From contig NZ_JBAHZZ010000049.1 in NCBI RefSeq assembly GCF_037132785.1, positions 1-7,142 on the forward strand: DNA of 7,142 nucleotides. The letters are read 5' to 3'. The notes below the pieces were generated by a model that was given only the letters and a program-made list of their open reading frames with translations, was not told the DNA's origin and did no database searches. Position 1 is the stretch's first letter; every line of letters starts with the position of its first letter. A program made the position numbers and the translations under genes. This DNA comes from Flavicella sp037132785 (GTDB lineage Bacteria > Bacteroidota > Bacteroidia > Flavobacteriales > Flavobacteriaceae). Of the stretch, positions 1 to 6,509 are shown one piece after another.

Positions 1-63
1 GAAGCTATTTGTTACAATTTATATAGAAGTCCAAGGATAATTGCCACTAATTCTAAAAACTAA
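1..63 (+). pseudogene. IS5-family transposase, last 20 codons (cut by window edge)
   Basis: The window opens in frame in the last 20 codons of a transposase, beginning EAICYNLYRSP and ending in TAA at 61-63. These codons are identical to the end of the better preserved fragment at 193-375, whose upstream part identifies the family as IS5-like DDE transposases. The gene continues off the left edge, so whether this copy is intact cannot be judged here. It is followed by the same non-coding tail and putative element terminus that follow the second fragment. Confidence 0.7.
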
Positions 64-84
64 AGGAAAATGAACCAAAAAATA
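1..84 (+). repeat. Direct repeat X, copy 1 (IS transposase 3' end)
   Basis: These 84 bases are identical to 313-396. They cover the last 20 transposase codons, the TAA stop and 21 bases beyond it. The repeat may extend left past the window edge. Identity over 84 bases points to a recent duplication or to two insertions of the same element. Confidence 0.9.
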
Positions 85-125
85 GATCCATAACTAACAT
101 AAACAATGAAAATAAGGAAAAAAAC

Positions 126-194
126 ATAAATTTTAGATTTAAAAAGTCAAAATTGAAATCTAAAAATGAAAAGAGCATTATGCAACGGTCTTAA
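126..194 (+). repeat. Direct repeat Y, copy 1: putative right end of the IS5-type element
   Basis: This 69-base segment matches 396-464 with one difference (C at 148, A at 418). It holds a perfect 10-bp inverted repeat (131-140 with 156-165, 15-base loop) and then GCATTATGCAACGGTCTTAA. Both copies diverge straight after TTAA, which is what a shared mobile-element terminus next to different flanks would look like. Read inward from the end, AAGACCGTTGCATAATGC resembles an IS5-type terminal inverted repeat, but the partner left end is not in the window. Copy 1 is separated from repeat X by about 42 bases that copy 2 lacks. Confidence 0.7.
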
Positions 195-375
195 ATTAAT
201 TGGTAAAACAAGGTTTAAAGTGGAGCGAACTTTTGGAGGAATAAAGTTATGGTTTAAAGGTGGAGTTGCAAGATATAGAGGTATGGAAAAAATGCATACT
301 CAAAATCTGATGGAAGCTATTTGTTACAATTTATATAGAAGTCCAAGGATAATTGCCACTAATTCTAAAAACTAA
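193..375 (+). pseudogene. IS5-family transposase, C-terminal fragment (about 60 codons)
   Basis: The frame encodes the C-terminal part of an IS5-family DDE transposase, including KTRFKVERTFGGIK, which keeps the R-(3)-E-(6)-K signature around the catalytic Glu (Glu codon 223-225). It ends with YNLYRSP and a TAA at 373-375. Family members are usually around 250 aa or more, so the N-terminus and both catalytic Asp residues are missing. The ATG at 166 in the same frame is not a credible start. It lies in the non-coding repeat Y, and the identical ATG at 436 in copy 2 leads to a meaningless 21-codon peptide. Transposase similarity begins at about 193-195, exactly where the two Y copies diverge. 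This is a truncated, non-functional element abutting the terminus of another copy. Confidence 0.8.
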
Positions 376-396
376 AGGAAAATGAACCAAAAAATA
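313..396 (+). repeat. Direct repeat X, copy 2
   Basis: This is the second copy of the 84-base repeat at 1-84, offset by 312. It runs directly into repeat Y (they share base 396), whereas copy 1 has a 42-base insert between X and Y. The insert is bounded by similar A-rich words (AAAAAATA and AAAAACATA), so slippage or deletion between them would explain the difference. Confidence 0.9.
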
Positions 397-464
397 TAAA
401 TTTTAGATTTAAAAAGTAAAAATTGAAATCTAAAAATGAAAAGAGCATTATGCAACGGTCTTAA
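396..464 (+). repeat. Direct repeat Y, copy 2: second putative IS right end
   Basis: This is the second copy of 126-194, with the same inverted repeat (401-410 with 426-435) and the same closing GCATTATGCAACGGTCTTAA. The following sequence (TATGTCTC) is unrelated to that following copy 1, so 464 is the best estimate of where insertion-sequence DNA ends and the host locus resumes. Confidence 0.7.
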
Positions 465-472
465 TATGTCTC

Positions 473-512
473 AAAAAAACCATCTATTAATGAGAAATTA
501 ATAGATGGTTTT
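473..512 (-). terminator. Rho-independent-type terminator of the receptor-lipoprotein operon
   Basis: A perfect 16-bp stem pairs 476-491 with 497-512 around a 5-base GAGAA loop. On the minus strand the stem runs into seven T residues (complement of 473-479), the usual layout for intrinsic termination. It lies 53 bases past the stop of the minus-strand lipoprotein gene, so it should close that operon. The plus strand carries a shorter run of four T, so it may also block read-through from the IS fragments. The stem is AT-rich, which weakens it, but its length is striking. Confidence 0.75.
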
Positions 513-530
513 GCTAGAAAATTTAAGACA

Positions 531-551
531 GGATTTATAAAATCCCTTTTT
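531..551 (+). terminator. Small hairpin with T run, possible plus-strand terminator
   Basis: GGATTT at 531-536 pairs with AAATCC at 540-545 across a 3-base loop, and 547-551 is a run of five T. Six base pairs with two G:C is weak. It would act on rightward transcription from the IS fragments, alongside the stronger hairpin at 476-512. Confidence 0.25.
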
Positions 552-564
552 GAAAATATGTAGA

Positions 565-1875
565 CTAATAAACCCCTATATAGGTTGCGTCAGCGATATT
601 TACCAAAGTTGCACCTAAGGTAAACCCATCAGGACTTGTAGAGGTTGCGTCAAAAATATAAATATTACCATCTTCACCAGTTGGTGTAATCGCCATATAG
701 ACTTTATCATCATCAACTACAACATTTTGATATTGTGTTAACCATAAATTTGTAGGAAGGTTTAATTTTACCGCAGTACCATTGTAAAGGTCAACTCTTG
801 CTACAGACCAAAATCCATCTTCTTCATCAGTTCTTTCATAAGGGACATAGCCTATTCCGTTTCCTGCGTAAAACCATCCCCTAGATTTTGTGCCCTCACC
901 TAATAATTCAGATAAATTAAAATCAAAACTATCATCATAATCGCCATCTTTGATTTTTAAGATATGTGTATCGTAAGTATTATCTGATACTGTAATAATT
1001 TGATAGATATCTCCTTGTTCATCTAAGTAGCCTGTTGGAGTTCTGTAACCGTTAGTCGCTCCTTTTGCTCCACCTACAGTTGTACTTATAATTTCAGGAT
1101 TTGTCAATGAAGGGTAATCTGCTACTATCGTTTCTACATTAGTGTACGTTGCATCTACACGTTCGTCTGGGTTTAATGGATCGTAGCCTGATTTAGCCAT
1201 TCCATAATAAATTTTATCTCCTGAAATTACAGGAGCATCTACTCTACTTATGTAATCATACTCCGTATCTTCCCCGCTTACAGGAATTATAAATTGCTCT
1301 ACATTACCAAAAACAAGACCTTCCAATTCAACAGACATAAGACGTAGTGTTACGTCAGTTCTAACATAATTACCATCTTCGTCGTAAACTCTTGTTAAAC
1401 CACCACCTTCACTATCATCAGTATCGGCATAGTGTATGGACGCAGAAGTACTACTCGTTTTTGTCCATCTTGCGTAAGCTGTTCCCATAGCAAATTGAAA
1501 CGCTTTTTCGTTTAATAAGTTAAAGTCCTGACCACCATCAATACTTAATTCATAGATTCTACCTCCGCCATAATCTAAATTGTATAAATTATTACCATCA
1601 TCAGAAGGGAAAATTCTAGCAGTTCTTGTAGAAGGAATAACATAACCATAGCCTTCAAAATCAATAGTTCCTGTTGTTAAATCTTTTGTTGTTTGTGCAT
1701 ATACTGGTGTTTCTCCATCTGAACTTAATGAGATTGCCACGGTAAAATTTCTACCTTCTTCGATAACCTCATTGTCATCATCGTCAATATCGCTATCGTC
1801 ACAAGAAGTGAACAACAATCCCGACAGTAGGCAAGATATTATAACTGTTTTTGAAATTCTAAATTTGTTTTTCAT
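565..1875 (-). CDS. Surface-exposed lipoprotein, DUF4374/XusB-like, partner of the TonB-dependent receptor
   Basis: This 436-aa protein has a lipoprotein signal: basic start (MKNKFRISK), hydrophobic stretch at about residues 10-22, and LFTSC with the acylated Cys at 25. The Cys is followed at once by DDSDIDDDDNEVIEE, an acidic run like the Bacteroidota lipoprotein export signal that sends lipoproteins to the cell surface. The rest is rich in short beta-strand units with Gly and Asp turns, such as GDKIYYGMAKSG, GNGIGYVPYER and DDDKVYMAITPTGEDGNIYIFD, suggesting a beta-propeller-like fold. The N-terminal pattern (TTKDLTTGTIDFEGYGY) recalls DUF4374 proteins, the group to which I believe the siderophore-capturing XusB belongs; this is from memory, without a search. 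The gene lies 38 bases after the receptor gene on the same strand, so it is almost certainly co-transcribed. The inferred role is ligand capture or lid function for the receptor, cargo probably a ferric siderophore. The ATG at 1873-1875 is chosen because it yields the complete signal peptide. The stop is TAG at 565-567. Confidence 0.8.
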   Translation of the reverse strand: MKNKFRISKTVIISCLLSGLLFTSCDDSDIDDDDNEVIEEGRNFTVAISLSSDGETPVYAQTTKDLTTGTIDFEGYGYVIPSTRTARIFPSDDGNNLYNLDYGGGRIYELSIDGGQDFNLLNEKAFQFAMGTAYARWTKTSSTSASIHYADTDDSEGGGLTRVYDEDGNYVRTDVTLRLMSVELEGLVFGNVEQFIIPVSGEDTEYDYISRVDAPVISGDKIYYGMAKSGYDPLNPDERVDATYTNVETIVADYPSLTNPEIISTTVGGAKGATNGYRTPTGYLDEQGDIYQIITVSDNTYDTHILKIKDGDYDDSFDFNLSELLGEGTKSRGWFYAGNGIGYVPYERTDEEDGFWSVARVDLYNGTAVKLNLPTNLWLTQYQNVVVDDDKVYMAITPTGEDGNIYIFDATSTSPDGFTLGATLVNIADATYIGVY

Positions 1876-1913
1876 TTTTATTTATTTTTAATTGATATTA
1901 ATTGATTTTCTTT

Positions 1914-4328
1914 TCATAAGAATTTATAACTAAGCTTTGCGTAAAAAGCTCTTCCTGGTTTTTGCAAAGCAAAATTATCATACACTTGCTCATCAAAGAT
2001 GTTTCTAGCATCTATACTAAAAGTGAGTTTTTTGTTGGGAAATGTATGCCCTATTCCTAAACTATTTATAAGTTGAGCTGGTATCATTGGCTTTCCAGCT
2101 CCTCCAATAGCGCTCCACCCTCTATAAAAGGCTTCTACATATGCCAAATTATGATAGACTCTAGTTTCTGATTTTTTTTGAATAAAATTTTTAAATAGGT
2201 AATCTGTATTGACATTTAAAGTAAAGTAAGGTGCGTTTCTTTCTCTATCTTGATAATAAATATAAGGTTCACCATCTTCATTAAATTCGGTATTAAATCT
2301 AGAGTTGAAAACTGAGACACCAATATTTATGCTTAGTTTTTGATTATATTTATATTTTAATTCAGTATCAAAACCTGTACTCAAAAAACTTTCCTCATTT
2401 AAATAATAAGAATATTCGAAAGAGTCGCTAACCTCATCATTTTTTTTGATTTTATCTTTAGTATCTCTATAGAAAAAATTAGTCTTAACAAACAAAGAAT
2501 GTTTTTTAAAATTATAAGGTCCCAAATTAATTCCAAAGTTCAGATTTGAACTATGCTCAGGATCTAAATCGTGATTTTCATCAATATTTTCTAGGTTGTT
2601 TCCAAATAATTCATCCGTAGTTGGAAGTCTCAATGCTTTTTCACCAGAAAACATTAGTTGAAATACTGGAGTGAATTGATAAGAAAAGGCAAACCCATAA
2701 CCACTTGCTTGAATAGATTTGTCAAATCTACTAACAACAGGGTCTGTATCACCATCTACAATTTCGGGTTCTTCAACTCCAATTTTTTGATGGTAGTATT
2801 TATAGAATAGTGAAGATCTAAACTTTTTATCCATAGCATTTAACTCATAACCTAAACCATATATGTTTTTAGACACGAATCGAGTATCTAATATCTCTCT
2901 CATGAGAGGGTCTAATAATGGATCATCACTAGATTGTTTAAAATCATTTAAAATAAAATTGAATTGAATTGAATTATTTTTATTAATTTCATAAGAAGTA
3001 TTGTTACTTAAAACCCAGGTTTTACCTGTGTCCTCATTAAGGGTAGGACTGCCTGCTTCTGCACCTGAGCTATGTTCCATAAATTCTCCTCCACTTATAT
3101 CATAATAATCAGGAACCTTTTCTCCAGACCAATCGTATACAAAAGCAACCGTATCAATGGATTTTCTAATAAGTTTGGAATACGATCCAAAAATGTTGAC
3201 CGCTAAACCTTTTGTTAAAAAATCCTCTTTTTTATAGCTTGTGTTTAAAAGAGACGTATTTTGCTCTCCTTTTCTTGCTCCATAAACAATTTCCATAGTT
3301 TGTCCATGTTGAATGTCTTTTTTCATGTCGGACAATACAACTCCGACCAACAGTTCGTCTGCCCATGACAAATCAGTATAGCCAAAATCCAATTTTGTTC
3401 CTTTACTTTTATAACTATCATGAAATCTTTCGGCAACAATATAATTAACATCTCCTTCTTTATTTGACACATATATTTGATCTCCCCAAACTTCATAATT
3501 ATTATCTGTATAATTATAAAAACCTGAACCCCTAAATACAAAACCTGATTTATTATTTAGATACGTTCCATTTATGGCTATTTGATGCGTATTAAAAGAC
3601 CCATAAGAATAAGAAGCATTAAGACTATTTATTTTATCTTTATTTAAGATCACGTTAATAGCTCCACCTAAAGCATCTCCACCAAATTGTATAGGAACAA
3701 CACCTTTATAAACCTCTATACGTTCAATCATCTCGGTAGGAATACTACTTATGGAAAAAGAAGATCCATAATTTTCGATAGGAACTCCATCAATAAAAAT
3801 TTTAATTGCATTGCCCGATAAACCATTGATATTGAAGTCAACTCTTGATCCCATACCTCCACTTAGCCTTAATTTTACTCCAGCACTTTGGTCTAATACT
3901 TCGGTGGCTTGTATAGATTGCATTTTAACCCCTTTCATTTCAACTGAGTTAGTTGCAAATCCTCTAGTTTCTCTTTCTGTTTTTTTTGTTTTACCAATTA
4001 TAACGACATCGTCTAATAATTCCGAATCTTCATTTAAATAGAAATCGACATGTCCTATATCACCCCCTAAATCAAATTCTTTTTTCTGGGTGACAAAGCC
4101 CATATAAGATGCCTGTACAATATACTTTCCAGTAGGAATATTAGAAATAATATATTCTCCTTTTTCATTTGCAACTGTAGCAAAACGATAATCACTAATC
4201 AAAATTGTTGCTCCAAACAAAGGTTCTCCATTTGCACTCACTACTTTACCAAGCAATTTATGCTCTCTTTCTTGAGCAAAAGAAATTAAATTAAATATTA
4301 ACAATAATAAAACTAGTTTTTCACGCAT
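1914..4328 (-). CDS. TonB-dependent outer-membrane receptor (probable ferric-siderophore type)
   Basis: This 804-aa receptor moves a substrate across the outer membrane using TonB/ExbBD energy. Residues 1-18 form a signal peptide (cleavage likely at SFA/QE). Residues 24-98 form a carboxypeptidase-regulatory-like beta-sandwich domain (GKVVSANGEPLFGATILI and IPTGKYIVQASYMGF). A TonB-box-like stretch, LLDDVVIIG, lies at 104-112. The plug follows at about 120-230, with NGLSGNAIKIFIDGVPIENYG and IERIEVYKGVVPIQFGGDAL. The 22-strand barrel takes the remainder, with the family motif EKALRLPTTDELFG about two thirds along and the aromatic C-terminal strand ending YAKLSYKFL. Length and order fit FecA-like receptors rather than the longer SusC glycan type. 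No STN signalling domain is present, consistent with control by the adjacent AraC-type regulator instead of a sigma/anti-sigma pair. The gene starts 111 bases from the divergent regulator and is followed by the lipoprotein gene. The ligand cannot be named; heme or another metal chelate is possible. Confidence 0.93.
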   Translation of the reverse strand: MREKLVLLLLIFNLISFAQEREHKLLGKVVSANGEPLFGATILISDYRFATVANEKGEYIISNIPTGKYIVQASYMGFVTQKKEFDLGGDIGHVDFYLNEDSELLDDVVIIGKTKKTERETRGFATNSVEMKGVKMQSIQATEVLDQSAGVKLRLSGGMGSRVDFNINGLSGNAIKIFIDGVPIENYGSSFSISSIPTEMIERIEVYKGVVPIQFGGDALGGAINVILNKDKINSLNASYSYGSFNTHQIAINGTYLNNKSGFVFRGSGFYNYTDNNYEVWGDQIYVSNKEGDVNYIVAERFHDSYKSKGTKLDFGYTDLSWADELLVGVVLSDMKKDIQHGQTMEIVYGARKGEQNTSLLNTSYKKEDFLTKGLAVNIFGSYSKLIRKSIDTVAFVYDWSGEKVPDYYDISGGEFMEHSSGAEAGSPTLNEDTGKTWVLSNNTSYEINKNNSIQFNFILNDFKQSSDDPLLDPLMREILDTRFVSKNIYGLGYELNAMDKKFRSSLFYKYYHQKIGVEEPEIVDGDTDPVVSRFDKSIQASGYGFAFSYQFTPVFQLMFSGEKALRLPTTDELFGNNLENIDENHDLDPEHSSNLNFGINLGPYNFKKHSLFVKTNFFYRDTKDKIKKNDEVSDSFEYSYYLNEESFLSTGFDTELKYKYNQKLSINIGVSVFNSRFNTEFNEDGEPYIYYQDRERNAPYFTLNVNTDYLFKNFIQKKSETRVYHNLAYVEAFYRGWSAIGGAGKPMIPAQLINSLGIGHTFPNKKLTFSIDARNIFDEQVYDNFALQKPGRAFYAKLSYKFL

Positions 4329-4341
4329 TATTTTATTTTTC

Positions 4342-4372
4342 TTTATTTAGATTAAATAAAAATATATATTTG
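4342..4372 (+). promoter_or_regulatory. Promoter of the AraC-family regulator gene
   Basis: TATATTTG at 4365-4372 matches the Bacteroidota -7 consensus TAnnTTTG exactly. Nineteen bases upstream is TTTA (4342-4345), one base off the -33 TTTG. Transcription would start at about 4379, giving a leader of roughly 60 bases to the ATG at 4440. That leader contains the direct repeats at 4402-4436, so a protein bound there would lie just downstream of the start site and could block it. Confidence 0.55.
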
Positions 4373-4380
4373 CAAAAGTA
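4373..4380 (-). promoter_or_regulatory. -7 box of the receptor-lipoprotein operon promoter
   Basis: Read on the minus strand this is TACTTTTG, a perfect TAnnTTTG, 45 bases before the receptor ATG. It touches the oppositely oriented -7 box at 4365-4372, so polymerase at one should exclude the other. No TTTG sits at the usual 17-23 base spacing; the nearest proper one is 26 bases upstream, inside the nearer direct repeat. Lack of a good -33 element fits an activator-dependent promoter. Confidence 0.5.
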
Positions 4381-4401
4381 AATAACAAAAAAGATAATTG
4401 T

Positions 4402-4436
4402 TAACGCAAAAAGAAATTATTATAACGCAAAAAGAA
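4402..4436. promoter_or_regulatory. Tandem 14-bp direct repeats, probable AraC-family operator
   Basis: TAACGCAAAAAGAA occurs perfectly at 4402-4415 and again at 4423-4436, 21 bases apart, i.e. two helical turns. Paired direct half-sites at that spacing are the classic target of AraC-family dimers (the araI half-sites are spaced this way). The pair lies between the regulator's ATG and the receptor promoter, upstream of the minus-strand -7 box and downstream of the plus-strand one. The expected effect is activation of the receptor operon and repression of the regulator's own gene. The binding protein is inferred from position only. Confidence 0.6.
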
Positions 4437-4439
4437 CAA

Positions 4440-5417
4440 ATGCAAATACATTTCAAAGGTTCGATTTTTAAAGACGGAAATTGGGTGAGGTTTTTTAAAA
4501 AAGATTTAAAAAACTCAGTCATAAAAGGAACTAAATTTGTTGTAAATAACAGCCATACTCAAGGATTAATACAAGAGATTCAATTGAATGGAATATTTAT
4601 ACTCGCACAAAATATTAAAACAAACGAGAATCTAGAAATAAAATGTTCAAATGATTTCCCATTATTTAAACTTCATTTCGAATTTAACGGAGATATAAAC
4701 TGTAATTTCTCTAGTAAAAAAAAGAGTGATTTAAAAGTTTTAAAAGGCATGTGTAATTTGTTTTATTTACCAAAATCTAAGACTACATATACATACAACC
4801 AAACCAATAAACGTTCGTTCGAAATGTTTTTTACTGAAGATTATTTACTCCGAAAAATGGGTCCATCCTTTACAAGCACCTTACAAAACACAAAATTAAA
4901 TCAAAAACCATTTATGTTTTTTAAAGGCGGAATATTGATGAATGATATAATTAGTGTTATTGTAAATGACATACTGAAATGCTCATATTCGTCAATCATG
5001 AAAAAAGAATTTTTGGAAGCCAAAACAACCGAGTTAATAATAACGGCATTGACAAACTATGATCCAAAATCTCATCAACCTGTGCTTAGTCAATCCGACA
5101 AAGAAAAACTAAAAAAGGTGGTAAATCACATCAAAATGAATTTAAAAACTCCCCTTACAATACCTAAACTATCATTGCTCGCTGGTATCAATACATCTAA
5201 ACTAAAAAAGTGTTTTAAACAGTTTTATGGAACAACTATTTTCAAATATATTACTTCATCAAGAATTGAAAAAGCTAAAGAATTAATTCAAAAAGAAAAT
5301 TATACCATTTCTCAAGCATCTTACAAAGTAGGCTATAAAAACCCTCAACATTTTACGGTAGCTTTCAAAAAAAAACTTGGGTATTTGCCTAGTAAATTAA
5401 AAAACAATCTCTCTTAA
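4440..5417 (+). CDS. AraC-family transcriptional regulator, PchR-like
   Basis: From the ATG at 4440 this is a 325-aa protein. The C-terminal 100 residues are an AraC DNA-binding domain with two helix-turn-helix units: the first at about 239-264 (LTIPKLSLLAGINTSKLKKC), the second at about 290-321, ending with the family hallmark GYKNPQHFTVAFKKKLGYLP. The N-terminal 200 residues are a ligand-sensing region without an obvious named motif, in the size range of PchR-type regulators that bind ferric siderophores. The frame stays open upstream to a TTG at 4398, which would add 14 residues. I reject that start because those codons (TQKE repeated) are simply the tandem operator repeats read in frame, and an ATG is available right after them. 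Divergent from the receptor operon, it is probably its ligand-responsive activator. The siderophore reading is inference from family and neighbours; the AraC assignment is firm. Confidence 0.9.
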   Translation: MQIHFKGSIFKDGNWVRFFKKDLKNSVIKGTKFVVNNSHTQGLIQEIQLNGIFILAQNIKTNENLEIKCSNDFPLFKLHFEFNGDINCNFSSKKKSDLKVLKGMCNLFYLPKSKTTYTYNQTNKRSFEMFFTEDYLLRKMGPSFTSTLQNTKLNQKPFMFFKGGILMNDIISVIVNDILKCSYSSIMKKEFLEAKTTELIITALTNYDPKSHQPVLSQSDKEKLKKVVNHIKMNLKTPLTIPKLSLLAGINTSKLKKCFKQFYGTTIFKYITSSRIEKAKELIQKENYTISQASYKVGYKNPQHFTVAFKKKLGYLPSKLKNNLS

Positions 5418-5536
5418 ACTTAATTTCATACACTTTATTCGGTAATTAATTACTTCTCCATACAAGAAAACTTAAATAGCTTGCTTTATTTTTTATCGTA
5501 ATTAAATCATAATTCAAAGGTGAAAACCATACAAAT

Positions 5537-5555
5537 CACATGTTATGAACATATG
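5537..5555. promoter_or_regulatory. Imperfect inverted repeat upstream of the channel gene
   Basis: CACATGTT (5537-5544) and AACATATG (5548-5555) are mirror arms around ATG, with 7 of 8 positions pairing. It lies about 38 bases upstream of the channel gene's -7 box, where an operator could sit. Chance palindromes are common in sequence this AT-rich, so it is a candidate only. The rest of the 206-base spacer shows no gene and no clear terminator for the regulator gene. Confidence 0.2.
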
Positions 5556-5592
5556 TTAGGGTTTCCAGAACTTAATTATTAGATAATTCTTT

Positions 5593-5600
5593 TATATTTG
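5593..5600 (+). promoter_or_regulatory. -7 box of the mechanosensitive channel gene
   Basis: TATATTTG is an exact match to TAnnTTTG, 23 bases before the ATG at 5624. No TTG or TTTG is seen at the expected spacing upstream, so the -33 element is weak or absent. Its presence suggests the channel gene is transcribed independently of the regulator gene. Confidence 0.5.
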
Positions 5601-5623
5601 TCAATTAACTTAAAAAAAAGATT

Positions 5624-6463
5624 ATGGATATTAATGAAATAAATACTGCTTTTGAAAGCATTAAGGTACAAACAATTGGAATAGTAAGTGAGTACGGTTT
5701 GAAATTAATTGGTGCTATTGCTGTATGGATTATCGGGTCGATAGTTGTAAAGTCTTTGGTAAACTCATTTGACAAAGCATTAGAAAAATCAAACACAGAT
5801 TCCTCTTTAAGACCTTTCCTTAAAAGCATCGTTGGTATTTTACTAAAAGTATTGCTTCTTATAACGGTATTGACGATGCTAGGTATCGAAATGACATCAT
5901 TTGTGGCTATTCTAGGAGCAGCAGGTTTGGCTGTTGGTTTGGCATTATCTGGTACTTTACAAAATTTTGCTGGTGGTGTTATGATCTTGATTTTTAAGCC
6001 TTTTAAAGTAGGTGATTTTATTGACGCACAAGGGTATCAAGGGGTTGTCTCTGAAATTCAAATTTTTAATACTATTGTAAAATCAACGGATAACAAAACT
6101 ATTATTATTCCTAATGGCGGTTTATCTACATCTTCTATGACAAATTATTCAGTAGAAGCATTTAGGCGTGTAGATTTTAATTTTGGAGTAGGATATGGAG
6201 ATAGTACAGAAAAAACAAAAGAAGTTATTAATAGACTAATTGCTACTGATAAAAGAATTTTATCTGGTGGTCAGCATGATTCATTTGTTGCAGTATCCGG
6301 ATTAGGTGATAGTTCTGTGGACTTTGTAGTCCGCGTATGGGTAAAGTCTGAAGACTATTGGGGAGTATTTTTTGATATGAATGAAAATGTATACAATACC
6401 TTTAACAAAGAAGGTCTGAATATACCTTATCCACAAATGGATGTGCATATTCACAAGGACTAA
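5624..6463 (+). CDS. mscS: Small-conductance mechanosensitive ion channel, MscS family
   Basis: This 279-aa inner-membrane protein opens under membrane tension to release solutes during hypo-osmotic shock. Its length is close to the 286 aa of E. coli MscS. Three membrane segments are visible at about residues 24-45, 66-88 and 92-125. The last is the pore helix, with the Gly/Ala-rich packing surface AAGLAVGLALSGTLQNFAGG, leading into FKPFKVGDFI at the start of the cytoplasmic beta domain. PNG at 163-165 and the ending EGLNIPYPQMDVHIHKD match the family's conserved beta domain and C-terminus (E. coli ends its homologous stretch with PYPQMDV). Nothing appears truncated. The gene stands alone, with its own -7 box, and has no evident link to the uptake locus. 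The ATG at 5624 gives the expected length and has no in-frame competitor upstream. Its closest neighbour downstream is a decayed transposase. Confidence 0.95.
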   Translation: MDINEINTAFESIKVQTIGIVSEYGLKLIGAIAVWIIGSIVVKSLVNSFDKALEKSNTDSSLRPFLKSIVGILLKVLLLITVLTMLGIEMTSFVAILGAAGLAVGLALSGTLQNFAGGVMILIFKPFKVGDFIDAQGYQGVVSEIQIFNTIVKSTDNKTIIIPNGGLSTSSMTNYSVEAFRRVDFNFGVGYGDSTEKTKEVINRLIATDKRILSGGQHDSFVAVSGLGDSSVDFVVRVWVKSEDYWGVFFDMNENVYNTFNKEGLNIPYPQMDVHIHKD

Positions 6464-6509
6464 TACTGATTTAACTATTTAAAGTCGTTATTGTTTCGTG
6501 TATTTACTT

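Noticed and set aside
166..192. ATG at 166 as the start of a real 69-aa gene
   Set aside because: The first nine codons lie in repeat Y, the non-coding end of an IS element; the identical ATG at 436 in copy 2 runs only 21 codons to TAA at 499-501. Only the part from about 193 is transposase.
1..464. CRISPR array or tandem satellite
   Set aside because: There are only two copies of each repeat, of 84 and 69 bases at unequal spacing, and they include transposase codons. They are IS ends, not a repeat-spacer array.
3323..3541. Minus-strand 72-aa reading frame
   Set aside because: It lies inside the TonB-dependent receptor gene in another frame and has no recognisable motif.
3811..4041. Plus-strand 76-aa reading frame
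   Set aside because: It is antisense to the receptor's plug region; its composition mirrors the conserved coding sequence and it has no promoter or homology signal.
4393..4405. Possible Fur box (GATAATTGTTAAC)
   Set aside because: GATAAT followed by TGTTAAC recalls part of a Fur site, but only one good hexamer is present and such words are frequent at this base composition. It would be attractive at an iron locus but is not supported.
5418..5623. Small RNA or riboswitch in the spacer between regulator and channel
   Set aside because: No compact conserved-looking fold or terminator was seen; only a weak inverted repeat and a -7 box.
5605..5829. Minus-strand 74-aa reading frame
   Set aside because: It is antisense to the start of the MscS gene; its hydrophobic look is a mirror of the channel's membrane segment.
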